The translations under genes and the position numbers were made by a program. From positions 1 through 36,347 of the IMG/VR virus record IMGVR_UViG_3300025101_000007: a stretch of DNA of 36,347 nucleotides, one strand, 5' to 3'. The notes under the pieces were generated by a model. That model was not told the origin of the DNA and made no database searches. It was given only the letters and a program-made list of their open reading frames with translations. The DNA is from a virus. Below are positions 13,869 through 21,415 of the stretch, piece after piece. Within the stretch, counting starts at the first letter, position 1; each line of letters opens with the position of its first letter.

Positions 13869-16070
13869 ATGTCTGAAGCATACTTTCAAAAGGTAAAGGA
13901 GAGCGCCGTCAGCGATGTTGCGCTGACTTTAAAGGGCGGTAGAAACGAGACACTCAATAAGGCTGCGTATGCGCTGGGTAGGCACGCACACTTGGCTCCG
14001 GCTAATATAGATTTAGCCATTATAGAATTACACACGGCTGCAAAATCAGTCGGCTTGCACGATTTAGAGATCAAGGCCACAATAGGATCCGGCTTTAAGC
14101 GTGGCGGAGAAAATCCAAAAATTTTAGAAAACTCAGATACTACACCATACACAGTATCGGAATTCGATAGATTGATCGGGCGTCTAGCCAGTAAGGAAAT
14201 GCTGGTGCGAGATCAGGAGACTAGAAAAGATAAAATCAAAAAGGCTAATGAGGCGTGGGAGAGGGCCGTACCGATATCCCGGGATAACAAAGACGCAATA
14301 CGCCCGGCGCTACTATACCTCAACTCACGGGGCTTAAGAGCTTCTACAGCGTCGAATATAGCGCGATTTAGTCCTAACATATACGATGGCCCGGCGATTA
14401 TCTTTTCAGCCGTTAATTCAGAGAATAAAGTGCAGGGCATACAGGCTGTGTTATTGACGCCTGAGGGCAAAAAGCGTGAGCACAATGGCATTAGTAAATA
14501 TAGCCGAGGCGTCATAGCTGGTAACGTCATGCGTATTGGTGATGAGCACGACGGGGCGGCAATCGTTATGGTTGAGGGCCCGGAGGATGCACTGTCAATA
14601 CATCAGGCTACGAAAGATAAAGTAGAGGCCGCTATTGTGTGTACATTTGGTAAGGCCGGGATGCAGTCGTACAACGTCCCTAGAGCCTCGGATGTAACGA
14701 TATGCGCCGATCCCGACTTGGACGTAGACAAGTGCGCTGACGTGCTCAGTGGAGACGGTAGCACTTCTGTGTATGTCGTTAGGTTTAACGAGCTAGGCGT
14801 CGAGAACGTCGTCGATGCAAACGACTACTTACAGGAAGTAGGCGAGGACAAGCTGCGAGAGGCGCTGACACTAGCAAAGCCGGTAGCGCAGGAGAAACAG
14901 GAGATCATCGAGGCCGAGAGGCAGTGGCCGACGCCATACGATCCCATTGACCCGGCGAAGATCCCGGCGAGGCGTTGGATCTATGGCCGTCACTACATTC
15001 GCTCTAATGTGTCTGTGTTGGCATCGGCTGGTGGCATTGGTAAGACTTCCATGCAAACAGTTGAGGCTCTGTCGATTGCGACGGGACAGTCTCTGATCGA
15101 GGACATGGTGCACGAGAGATGTAACGTGTGGCTCATTAACCTCGAGGATCCGCTGGAGGAGATGCAGCGCCGGGTGGCGGCTGCCATGATGCACTACGGC
15201 GTTAAGGCAAAGGATGTTAAGGGAAAACTATTTCTCGACGCCGGGAGAGATCTCAAGATTATATTTGCAAAGCAGTCCCGGGACGGGCTCGACGTAGACG
15301 AGGAGCTCAGAGATTACATGGCCGACAAGATAGAGCAAAATAATATTGGCATGGTTTTTGTGGATCCGTGGGTGGGTGCAAACCAAATCAACGAGAATGA
15401 TAACGTGGCAATGAATGCGGCGATAGCCAGCGTCAGGGCGATTGCAGATAAGACGGATTGCGCTTTCGTATTGACACATCACATACGAAAAATGCACGGA
15501 GATGACGCAACGGTAGATAGTGTCCGGGGTGCAGGGTCACTCATAGGAGCCGCGCGCGCTGCGAGAGTTATCAATAAAGTAAGTCAGGAAGACGCGCTGA
15601 AATTGGGCGTAAGTGAACAGGATAGCCTCGGGATATTCAGAGTTGACGACGGCAAGGCTAACTTGGCTCCGCCTGCGGAGAAGGCCGTGTACAGGCGCAT
15701 GGAGGGCGTCCAGCTTCCTAACGGTGAGTACGTCGGCGTGGCAGTGGCATTTAAAATGCCTGACTTGTTCGATGGCGTGACAGTCAAGGACGCAATGAAG
15801 GTCCAGCGAGTAGTGGGTGAGGCGCTGGGGAATGAGGATCCGTACAGAGAAAACATCCGGGCAAATATGTGGGTAGGAAATGCAGTGGCACAAGTTTTAG
15901 GCTTGGATGCGGAAAAGAAACACGAGAAGGCTAAAATTCGTGCTATAGTTAAGCAGTGGCTGGAGACTGATGTTTTGAGATTGGAGCCAGTTTATGATAA
16001 AAGGCAGGGTAGAGACGTTACAGTCGTCGGCGTCGGTGTATGGATAACAGGAGAAGAGGCAGGACTATGA
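13869..16070 (+). CDS. Primase-helicase: Toprim domain fused to RepA-like ATPase
   Basis: 733 residues. An N-terminal helical region (1-100, no zinc-finger Cys) precedes a Toprim domain: VMVEGPEDALS (Glu236) and CADPDLDVD (Asp281, Asp283). After a linker comes a RepA/DnaB-type ATPase: Walker A ASAGGIGKTS (Lys392), an INLEDP segment, Walker B MVFVDPW (Asp499), and the downstream THHIRK sensor. The C-terminal 130 residues are a winged-helix-like region (KIRAIVKQWLETDVLRLEPV). It would prime and unwind DNA at the phage origin. No DNA polymerase is encoded, so it probably loads the host replisome. It overlaps the next gene by ATGA and lies just upstream of the structured region at 16289. Confidence 0.88.
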   Translation: MSEAYFQKVKESAVSDVALTLKGGRNETLNKAAYALGRHAHLAPANIDLAIIELHTAAKSVGLHDLEIKATIGSGFKRGGENPKILENSDTTPYTVSEFDRLIGRLASKEMLVRDQETRKDKIKKANEAWERAVPISRDNKDAIRPALLYLNSRGLRASTASNIARFSPNIYDGPAIIFSAVNSENKVQGIQAVLLTPEGKKREHNGISKYSRGVIAGNVMRIGDEHDGAAIVMVEGPEDALSIHQATKDKVEAAIVCTFGKAGMQSYNVPRASDVTICADPDLDVDKCADVLSGDGSTSVYVVRFNELGVENVVDANDYLQEVGEDKLREALTLAKPVAQEKQEIIEAERQWPTPYDPIDPAKIPARRWIYGRHYIRSNVSVLASAGGIGKTSMQTVEALSIATGQSLIEDMVHERCNVWLINLEDPLEEMQRRVAAAMMHYGVKAKDVKGKLFLDAGRDLKIIFAKQSRDGLDVDEELRDYMADKIEQNNIGMVFVDPWVGANQINENDNVAMNAAIASVRAIADKTDCAFVLTHHIRKMHGDDATVDSVRGAGSLIGAARAARVINKVSQEDALKLGVSEQDSLGIFRVDDGKANLAPPAEKAVYRRMEGVQLPNGEYVGVAVAFKMPDLFDGVTVKDAMKVQRVVGEALGNEDPYRENIRANMWVGNAVAQVLGLDAEKKHEKAKIRAIVKQWLETDVLRLEPVYDKRQGRDVTVVGVGVWITGEEAGL

Positions 16071-16288
16071 GTGAAGTAAAACCAGAAATAATTGCTAGGC
16101 TTGTCTACGATAACGAGACTGAGATCTACGAGATCGAGTGGAACCATAGCAACCCTAAGACGGCAGACATATTTGTGAACAAAAGCAGACACGAGGCGAT
16201 GAGAGCTTGTGACGATGGAATTGCAGATCTGACTTACTTCAGATTACTACTGCAAGAAGTGGAAAGGAGTGCTCCGACTTTACACTGA
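16067..16288 (+). CDS. Small hypothetical protein
   Basis: 73 residues from the ATG at 16067 overlapping the primase-helicase stop (ATGA), so it is translationally coupled. It reads as strands then a helix (RLVYDNETEIYEIEWNH, then RHEAMRACDDGIADL) with charged residues throughout. No family recognised. A replication accessory role is suggested only by coupling. Confidence 0.7.
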   Translation: MSEVKPEIIARLVYDNETEIYEIEWNHSNPKTADIFVNKSRHEAMRACDDGIADLTYFRLLLQEVERSAPTLH

Positions 16289-16441
16289 AGCGTTTCCTCA
16301 GTCCGAAATTGCGACTGAGGAAGAGTGCTTACACTGAGGAGAATACAACGCAAAAACCTTCCTCCTTAGTTATACGTATATATATACGTAACTAAGGAGG
16401 GAGTGAGGCGGATATATAAAACGACTGAGGAGAATAGTATC
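16289..16441. other. Structured non-coding region with iterated ACTGAGGA motif; candidate replication origin
   Basis: No gene fits here. The region carries repeated motif ACT(G/A)AGGA: reversed at 16294-16303, forward at 16313, 16332, 16390 and 16423, and reversed at 16358. The first pair makes a perfect 10-bp stem (TTCCTCAGTC / GACTGAGGAA, loop nine bases), and the 16358-16403 pair makes a long AT-centred stem. Iterons plus an AT-rich dyad next to the primase-helicase are what a theta-type origin looks like. The same sequences include the ribosome site of the next gene, so translational control is an alternative. Confidence 0.5.
16358..16403. repeat. Long imperfect inverted repeat with anti-Shine-Dalgarno arm
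   Basis: CCTCCTTAGTTA (16361-16372) pairs with TAACTAAGGAGG (16389-16400). Inside it CGTATATATATACG (16375-16388) is itself palindromic, with a two-base bulge on the left, and outside it three more bases pair. About 21 base pairs in all. The left arm contains CCTCCTTA, the sequence of the 16S rRNA 3' end; the right arm contains the perfect Shine-Dalgarno AAGGAGG. Confidence 0.85.
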
Positions 16442-17053
16442 GTGGTAAATAAAAAGAGAACTAAACGAATAACTTTAACAGAAGCTGAAAGGAAGGGACG
16501 TGATGTACTTGGCAGACCTACTGGTGAGGATATCCCTATTAAAGCAGAAGTGCTTGGACAACTTAAACCGCTGGATCGTATTGCCCGGGAAAAAGTTGAT
16601 AAGTGGGGTGATACATTGCCTACGTTTGTGCCGCCAGAAATGGCTGGCCGTTTTGAAGCTGCTTACGAGGCGCTAGGTTACGCAGTCGAGGCTAACGACG
16701 TAATGGCGACTAATCAGATTGCTGGTCAACTTATGAGAGCGTGGGACGTTCTAGAAAAGACTGCAATTGAGGCCGGGCATAAGCCTCCGGCTGAGGATTG
16801 TTATTGCGTCGAGCTCGAGGGTGGCAGGATCGTATGCATTGCGTCTAGGAATGCTCACATATTACGTGAGAAGTACAAAGACTGGATAGTTTACAGTTTT
16901 GAGGATGTTGCTAGAATATTATCTAATGATTTTACGGCTAAGTTTTTGGAGGAGGCTTACGATAGTTTTCCTAAAGCAAAAATAACAACCGTAATTAGGG
17001 ATGGAATTGATAAATCAATCGACTGGTCAATAGGGGATGAGATACCGTGGTAA
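16442..17053 (+). CDS. Hypothetical protein
   Basis: 203 residues from a GTG at 16442 (VNKKRTKRITLTEAERKG), with GAGGAG upstream inside the ACTGAGGAGAATA repeat. A GTG at 16403 would place the start only two bases from the hairpin's Shine-Dalgarno sequence and is less likely. The N-terminus is basic. The middle is helical (AAYEALGYAVEANDVMATNQ), followed by a strand-rich segment CYCVELEGGRIVCIASRNAH and a basic-acidic C-terminus. It precedes the DUF6378-like gene with overlap. The family is not recognised; a replication-associated or packaging-associated role is possible from context only. Confidence 0.72.
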   Translation: MVNKKRTKRITLTEAERKGRDVLGRPTGEDIPIKAEVLGQLKPLDRIAREKVDKWGDTLPTFVPPEMAGRFEAAYEALGYAVEANDVMATNQIAGQLMRAWDVLEKTAIEAGHKPPAEDCYCVELEGGRIVCIASRNAHILREKYKDWIVYSFEDVARILSNDFTAKFLEEAYDSFPKAKITTVIRDGIDKSIDWSIGDEIPW

Positions 17054-17325
17054 AAATGGATAGAGATGAAATTTTAAAGGAAGCAATGAAAGTCATAAAT
17101 AATGACCGCAATGCTGATTATGGAGATGCAAGAGAAAACTTTGAGAACACTGCTAAGTTGTGGTCAGCTTATACTGGCTACGAAATAGGTCACATCGATG
17201 TAGCTGTGATGATGGTGTTGCTTAAAATATCTAGGATAAGAGTATCACCTGATAAAGCAGATCACTGGGTAGATATTTGTGGGTATTCAGCTTTAGCCGG
17301 GGAGATAGGATCAGATGGTAGGTAA
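17047..17325 (+). CDS. DUF6378-like phage protein
   Basis: 92 residues. The pattern RDEILKEAMKVINNDRNADY - GDARENFENTAKLWSAYTG - HIDVAVMMVLLKISRIR - DHWVDICGYSALAGE is that of a phage family I know as DUF6378, small all-helical proteins of unknown function often beside replication or packaging genes. GTG at 17047 has a GGGGATGAG site before it; an ATG at 17056 would shorten it by three residues. It overlaps both neighbours (stop at 17053 upstream, terS start at 17315). Confidence 0.75.
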   Translation: MVKMDRDEILKEAMKVINNDRNADYGDARENFENTAKLWSAYTGYEIGHIDVAVMMVLLKISRIRVSPDKADHWVDICGYSALAGEIGSDGR

Positions 17326-17749
17326 GGTAGGAAAAGCTAAGATTGCAGTAATAGAAAAGATGGGAGAGGATGAGGTGCTCGATAGAATATCTACGGGCAC
17401 TTCAGTTAGATCTCTTATGAAGGAGTTCGACGTTGGCTATAAGTTATTTGCTATGTGGCTCGACGCTGTTGACGGCAGGAGAGGCAGATATGAACAGGCA
17501 TTATCAGAAGCCGGGAATTATTATGCAGAGCGCGCAGTTGACACAGCTCAAAACGCGCAACCTGAGGATGTTAATGTGTCGAGATTAAAAGTTGATACTG
17601 ATAAATGGATAGCCAGTAAACTTAATCATAAATACGATACGAGACAGCGTGATGTGGCTATAAATATAAGCGTTAATGACTTACACGCTCAAGCAGCTCA
17701 ATTACTTGGTGATGTTATCGAGGGAGAAGCTGAGGAAGTTGAACCGTGA
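17315..17749 (+). CDS. Terminase small subunit
   Basis: 144 residues, start overlapping the previous stop. A helix-turn-helix-like N-terminus (EVLDRISTGTSVRSLMKEFD, then VGYKLFAMWLDAV) is followed by a helical oligomerisation region with GNYYAERAVDTAQNA and RLKVDTDKWIASKLNHKYDT, which is the signature layout of phage TerS proteins. It ends in an acidic tail (IEGEAEEVEP). It would recognise the packaging site and load TerL, whose gene follows after a 247-base non-coding gap that may hold that site. Confidence 0.82.
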   Translation: MVGKVGKAKIAVIEKMGEDEVLDRISTGTSVRSLMKEFDVGYKLFAMWLDAVDGRRGRYEQALSEAGNYYAERAVDTAQNAQPEDVNVSRLKVDTDKWIASKLNHKYDTRQRDVAINISVNDLHAQAAQLLGDVIEGEAEEVEP

Positions 17750-17996
17750 TTTCGCACACTAAATCACAATCGCGTGCGCGCGCGCGAATGCCGCAAAGCA
17801 GCAAAAAAGTCAACTTTCAGCCCATTTTTAGCCATTTTACGCTGCAACTGCGAAAAAACAGGCCAATAATTAACATAATACATATTATGCGTAAAACTAT
17901 TTTCTGCGGTGCAGCATTTTTTATTTTAGCCCCCCCTTACTTTTTGTTTGCGCCCCAGCATTTGCAACCACCCCATCACAGATAGAGACGTAGAAA
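17750..17996. other. Terminase intergenic region, candidate packaging site
   Basis: 247 bases without a convincing gene. At 17771-17786 there are sixteen perfectly alternating pyrimidine-purine bases (CGCGTGCGCGCGCGCG), a Z-DNA-prone tract. At 17874-17889 lies CATAATA-CA-TATTATG, a seven-base palindrome. Between TerS and TerL genes such a region often holds the cos/pac signal. An open frame across it (17746-17985) has poor composition and was rejected. Confidence 0.4.
17874..17889. repeat. 7-bp inverted repeat CATAATA-CA-TATTATG
   Basis: Perfect palindrome with a two-base centre in the terminase intergenic region. It could be an operator or part of the packaging signal; no promoter consensus fits convincingly around it. 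Confidence 0.6.
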
Positions 17997-19403
17997 ATGA
18001 CCAGCAACCCATTTTTAAAATTAATGAAAAGATACCAACACGATCCCGTAAAATTTGCCCGGGAAGTGATAGGGATGGATCCCGACGACTGGCAATGTGA
18101 GCTTTTACAATCTGTCGCTGATCCAAAAATTAGACGTGTCAGTTGCCGCTCGGGCCACGGCGTCGGTAAATCTTCCGCTGTGGCAATGGCAGCCATTTGG
18201 CACGTTTTAATGCGCGTGCCATCGAAGACAGTTGTCACCGCCCCCACCTCTGCACAGCTTTTTGACGCCTGTTTCGCTGAAATGAAAAATATTGCAAAAC
18301 GCTTAAAACCGCCATTTGACGATTTACTCGAGATAAAAAGTGATCGTATTGAGCTCAAGAGCTCCCCGGAGAGCACGTTTATTTCCTGTAGAACCTCAAG
18401 ACAGGAACAGCCGGAAGCTCTGGCAGGCGTGCACTCTCCAAGCACGCTTTTATTGGCCGACGAGAGTAGCGGTATCCCGGAAAGCGTTTTCGAGGCAGCC
18501 AGTGGATCAATGTCGGGCATTCACGCGACGACAGTTTTGACCGGGAACCCCACCCGGAACACTGGCTTTTTTTACGATACGCACAATCGACTTAAAGAAA
18601 ATTGGCACACCATGCACGTATCCTGTATTGACAGTAATCGCGTATCCGACGACTTCGTTAATGACATGAAAAATCGCTACGGCGAGGATAGCCCGGCGTA
18701 CCATGTTCGCGTGCTCGGAAATTTCCCTCCGTCGGAAAGTGACACAGTTATCCCGGTATCTTTAATTGATCACGCCATGAAAAACGACGTAAAGATCCAC
18801 GAGGATACTGTTTCCATTTGGGCTCTCGATGTAGCCCGGCAGGGAAATGATAGCTCCGTTTTATGCAAGCGACAGGGCCCGGTAATTCACCCACTGACCG
18901 TGTGGAACAATTTAGACTTGATGCAATTGACTGGGGCCGTGAAATCCGAATACGACGCTGCATCCACATCTAAGAAGCCCGTCGAGATCATCGTCGATAG
19001 CGTAGGCTTAGGAGCCGGCGTATTGGATCGACTTAGAGAGCTGGGCCTCCCGGCTCGAGGCTTGAATGTCTCGGAGAGGTCCGTCCAGAAGGATACATAT
19101 ATAAATTTGCGCGCAGAGCTCTGGTTTAAGTGTAAGGCTTGGCTGGAGGGCAAAGACGTTAAAATACCTCAAGACGACAGGCTCTGGGCCGAGCTGGCAG
19201 CTCCCCGGTATCACTTTACCAGCTCCGGGAAGATCCAAGTCGAGAGTAAGGAGGCCATGAAAAAAAGAGGCATCACCTCACCTGATAGAGCCGATGCAGT
19301 CTGTCTCTGTCTAGCAAATGAAATGACGACGATGGCTTACGGCACGAGCTCCGCCGGGTCATGGAATAAGCCGCTGCGTCGAGAGATCTTAGGCATTGTA
19401 TAA
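17997..19403 (+). CDS. terL: Terminase large subunit
   Basis: 468 residues with both catalytic domains of TerL. ATPase: Walker A RSGHGVGKSS (Gly53-Ser59), an ATP-coupling TAPT segment (81-84), Walker B LLLADESSG (Asp155, Glu156), and the LTGNPTRNTG coupling motif near 181-190. RNase H-like nuclease: ALDVARQGNDSS (Asp278), IIVDSVGLGAG (Asp334) and SPDRADAV (Asp430, Asp433). It powers DNA translocation into the procapsid through the portal and cuts the concatemer. The length is normal. The ribosome site is weak (GAGACG). It is the last gene of the rightward early-middle block. Confidence 0.95.
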   Translation: MTSNPFLKLMKRYQHDPVKFAREVIGMDPDDWQCELLQSVADPKIRRVSCRSGHGVGKSSAVAMAAIWHVLMRVPSKTVVTAPTSAQLFDACFAEMKNIAKRLKPPFDDLLEIKSDRIELKSSPESTFISCRTSRQEQPEALAGVHSPSTLLLADESSGIPESVFEAASGSMSGIHATTVLTGNPTRNTGFFYDTHNRLKENWHTMHVSCIDSNRVSDDFVNDMKNRYGEDSPAYHVRVLGNFPPSESDTVIPVSLIDHAMKNDVKIHEDTVSIWALDVARQGNDSSVLCKRQGPVIHPLTVWNNLDLMQLTGAVKSEYDAASTSKKPVEIIVDSVGLGAGVLDRLRELGLPARGLNVSERSVQKDTYINLRAELWFKCKAWLEGKDVKIPQDDRLWAELAAPRYHFTSSGKIQVESKEAMKKRGITSPDRADAVCLCLANEMTTMAYGTSSAGSWNKPLRREILGIV

Positions 19404-19404
19404 A

Positions 19405-19431
19405 AAGGACCAGTTGATCAAACTGGCCCTT
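19405..19431 (-). terminator. Rho-independent terminator of the leftward operon
   Basis: Read on the minus strand, AAGGGCCAGTT and AACTGGTCCTT pair over 11 positions (one G-U) around a TGATC loop and are followed by more Ts then ATA. On the plus strand the G-U becomes an A-C mismatch and no U tract follows, so the orientation is leftward. It ends the 21751-19528 operon. Confidence 0.8.
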
Positions 19432-19527
19432 AGTGCTAGATCACCAAGAAAGGAGACGAGGCTCTAGCTGCGCGCGGTTTAGTGGGAAATACTCAAAACC
19501 ACCGGCACTCACGGCTTACCGTATACG

Positions 19528-19908
19528 TTATCTGTTTCTCAACTCCTGTATGTACAGGCACTCGTTGCATCTATCCTGCATTTGACCCTTTTTAATTTTT
19601 TTAGATCTAAGCAGTAAAAAATTTCCGCACGCGCATTTGCATACCCACATACTTCCGTTGCAATTTTTCTTCGTATTTAAATCTTTACCAAGAACGGTTA
19701 TGCGTCCATTTTTTCTACCTACCATTTCATTATAAAGTTTTCTCTCGTCGCCCAGCGCCGTGTGATCCGCTTTTCTAAAATATATCGGATCCTTGTAGAC
19801 GTTTTTTAATTCTTTTTTAGGCGTGAAGTGAGTGCCCTTCGATAAGACTACTCTCGCAGCATTACCGTTAATAGGCGTAAAATATTTATTAGCTTTACTT
19901 GTTACCAT
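19528..19908 (-). CDS. Zinc-ribbon phage protein
   Basis: 126 residues from the ATG at 19908, which has GGGAGA six bases upstream; a longer frame adds twelve unlikely residues. The N-terminal 65 residues are basic and unassigned. The C-terminal 60 carry GRITVLGKDL and WVCKCACGNFLLLRSKKIKK, then DRCNECLYIQEL. Cys90, 92 or 94 with Cys114 and 117 look like a treble-clef or ribbon zinc site. I recognise this GRxTVLG...WVCxCxCG...CxxC pattern from small phage proteins found in many tailed phages; a DNA- or RNA-binding role is likely but unproven. Last gene of the leftward operon. Confidence 0.72.
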   Translation of the reverse strand: MVTSKANKYFTPINGNAARVVLSKGTHFTPKKELKNVYKDPIYFRKADHTALGDERKLYNEMVGRKNGRITVLGKDLNTKKNCNGSMWVCKCACGNFLLLRSKKIKKGQMQDRCNECLYIQELRNR

Positions 19909-19962
19909 TACAAATCTCCCGGTTGTATACTTTAACTGTAACATACAAATTTTGCAAATTTA

Positions 19963-20190
19963 CTAGTTGACGTTATTTTTTTTATTTAATTTTTTTATTG
20001 CCTCATTTATTTCTTTATCTGATCCGTCAGTTTCAATAATCCTGCCATCATTTTTATCATAATATCTTTCGTATTTTGGATGCGTGTATCCATTGTAGTC
20101 ATAATAAAAATGTAATTCCAAATTTTGTTTTAGTTTATTTTTGGCGACGAGCTCCCACTCGTCACCGTTGTCAATAAATAGAGCATACAT
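19963..20190 (-). CDS. Small hypothetical protein
   Basis: 75 residues whose ATG shares one base with the upstream stop (TAATG). A short strand start (MYALFIDNGDEWELVAKNKL) is followed by a Tyr-rich middle (LHFYYDYNGYTHPKYERYYD) and a Lys-rich helical end. The coupling makes it a real member of the leftward operon. No family recognised. Confidence 0.7.
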   Translation of the reverse strand: MYALFIDNGDEWELVAKNKLKQNLELHFYYDYNGYTHPKYERYYDKNDGRIIETDGSDKEINEAIKKLNKKNNVN

Positions 20191-20384
20191 TATTTAACTC
20201 CCTTACGCTTAGACGCCGCCGATGCGCGCCTTGCGGCTCTGTTTGTCGAGCCGTCCAAAACTCTATTTCTTCTCCCGTGGCCTCGCCCGGACAATGAGAA
20301 ACTATGTCCGAGCTGAGATCCAGCGGCAAGAAAACTATCAAACGTCACACTCGTGTGACCTTTTACGTTTCCCTTCTTTTTCAT
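20190..20384 (-). CDS. Small basic hypothetical protein
   Basis: 64 residues, very basic and Ser/Gly/Arg-rich (GRGHGRRNRVLDGSTNRAAR, RRASAASKRKGVK), with TAAGGAGGTAGCGTAATG at its start, a near-perfect ribosome site. It overlaps neighbours by one base each. The composition suggests a disordered nucleic-acid-binding peptide. It lies between the SprT-like protease and the 75-aa gene; any partnership is speculation. Confidence 0.68.
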   Translation of the reverse strand: MKKKGNVKGHTSVTFDSFLAAGSQLGHSFSLSGRGHGRRNRVLDGSTNRAARRASAASKRKGVK

Positions 20385-21022
20385 TACGCTACCTCCTTAG
20401 CTATTTTCTGTGCAGCCATACGCTGGCTCCAGTTTAAGTTACCTTTAAACCCGGCCCTCCATAGGGCGATGCAGACTTTACGAACTACCGGGTCATTACA
20501 AAACTTCTCTCGAAGCATAGAGTAAATATCCTTGAAGCCGTCACCGTGCGCCTTACGCATATACTTACCCCAGTATCCCGGGTCACTATGATACAGATTG
20601 TGCTGCACAAAATGTGAGAGCTCGTGTAAGACTTGGATCAGGTTGCCATGATCGACGTCGCCTTTTTTGACGTGCATACCACCGCACTTAGGATCCGCAT
20701 CAAAGTGACAATACTCGTTCCAGTAGTAGTGCCCCGGCTTGACGTAACCCAGCTTTTTAAATCTAGCCTTAACGCCTTGAGATTTACCGCTGATGACGTT
20801 TTCAATTTGCCAGTAAGTCGTGCAAATTATTATGCTATCAAAACCAGCCCGGCTACAATTGCTGCGCCTGTTAGGAGCCTTAACGACTAGCACGTCGTGT
20901 GCCTTTTGCTTTTGCTCCTTAGTCATTTGAAAGCGGTAACCGTCGAGGTAATTCAATGCATCAGTAATGATGTTATGAAAAAACTCTGTTTGGTTCGATA
21001 GACTATATGGATTGTCTGACAT
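20384..21022 (-). CDS. SprT-like zinc metalloprotease (HExxH)
   Basis: 212 residues. LIQVLHELSHFVQHN supplies HExxH (His133, Glu134, His137), and KAHGDGFKDIY 22 residues later supplies the third His (159) in the HGxxF context of SprT/Spartan-type proteases. The Cys-x-x-Cys zinc-ribbon tail of SprT is not obvious, though Cys105 and Cys113 precede the active site. SprT-family enzymes degrade proteins crosslinked to DNA; a phage copy may clear blocks ahead of replication or remodel a host protein. It is coupled by one-base overlaps to both neighbours. Motif assignment is clear, biological target unknown. Confidence 0.78.
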   Translation of the reverse strand: MSDNPYSLSNQTEFFHNIITDALNYLDGYRFQMTKEQKQKAHDVLVVKAPNRRSNCSRAGFDSIIICTTYWQIENVISGKSQGVKARFKKLGYVKPGHYYWNEYCHFDADPKCGGMHVKKGDVDHGNLIQVLHELSHFVQHNLYHSDPGYWGKYMRKAHGDGFKDIYSMLREKFCNDPVVRKVCIALWRAGFKGNLNWSQRMAAQKIAKEVA

Positions 21023-21402
21023 TATGATACCTCCCTTTGAATTATTAAGCCCTTCTTGAGCATTTCCTTAGCTGACGTAATATCGCCCCTCTCCAAGTTA
21101 TCGAGAGCCCAAGCAACCCAACTCTCAGCGCTCTTGACAAGCTTTACATCGTCAGAGCTGGGGAGCTCTGGCTCGTAAAGACCTACCGGCGCATCAGGAT
21201 CATAAGGCGCAACAATATTGCCGTCAGGATCTCGAGTTAAATTATCATTCGCCATTGATCCCACTTTATTGGCGTTTAACCAGTTGATGAGATCCTGCTT
21301 AGATGTAGGCACGTCAACCTCGGTCCAGTCGCGAGGAGCGCCCCGTTGGGCGTCCCTCTGTGTTCCAAACCATTGACCATAGCTGCTATTATATAAACGC
21401 AT
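21022..21402 (-). CDS. Hypothetical phage protein
   Basis: 126 residues from the ATG at 21402, after GGGAGG seven bases upstream; the frame opens slightly earlier at 21426. Starts MRLYNSSYGQWFGTQRDAQR with DWTEVDVPTSKQDLINWLNAN, then an acidic proline-rich middle and a helical tail (NLERGDITSAKEMLKKG). I recall similar starts in marine phage early operons, but the function is not known. It overlaps the upstream gene's end inside the operon. Confidence 0.72.
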   Translation of the reverse strand: MRLYNSSYGQWFGTQRDAQRGAPRDWTEVDVPTSKQDLINWLNANKVGSMANDNLTRDPDGNIVAPYDPDAPVGLYEPELPSSDDVKLVKSAESWVAWALDNLERGDITSAKEMLKKGLIIQREVS

Positions 21403-21415
21403 TATTAAACCTCCC

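Noticed and set aside
14871-15194. Minus-strand frames opposite the primase-helicase
   Set aside because: These are shadows of a GC-rich gene with clear Walker motifs on the plus strand; they lack ribosome sites and sensible protein patterns.
17746-17985. 79-residue plus-strand frame between the terminase genes
   Set aside because: It crosses the alternating CG tract and palindrome and is low in coding character (Arg-Ala-Arg-Ala start, hydrophobic Pro-rich end); better read as a non-coding packaging region.
19464-19527. Possible structured RNA after terL (GGTTTAGT...ACTCAAAACC)
   Set aside because: Only a short bulged stem is visible, with no promoter or conserved fold that I could name.
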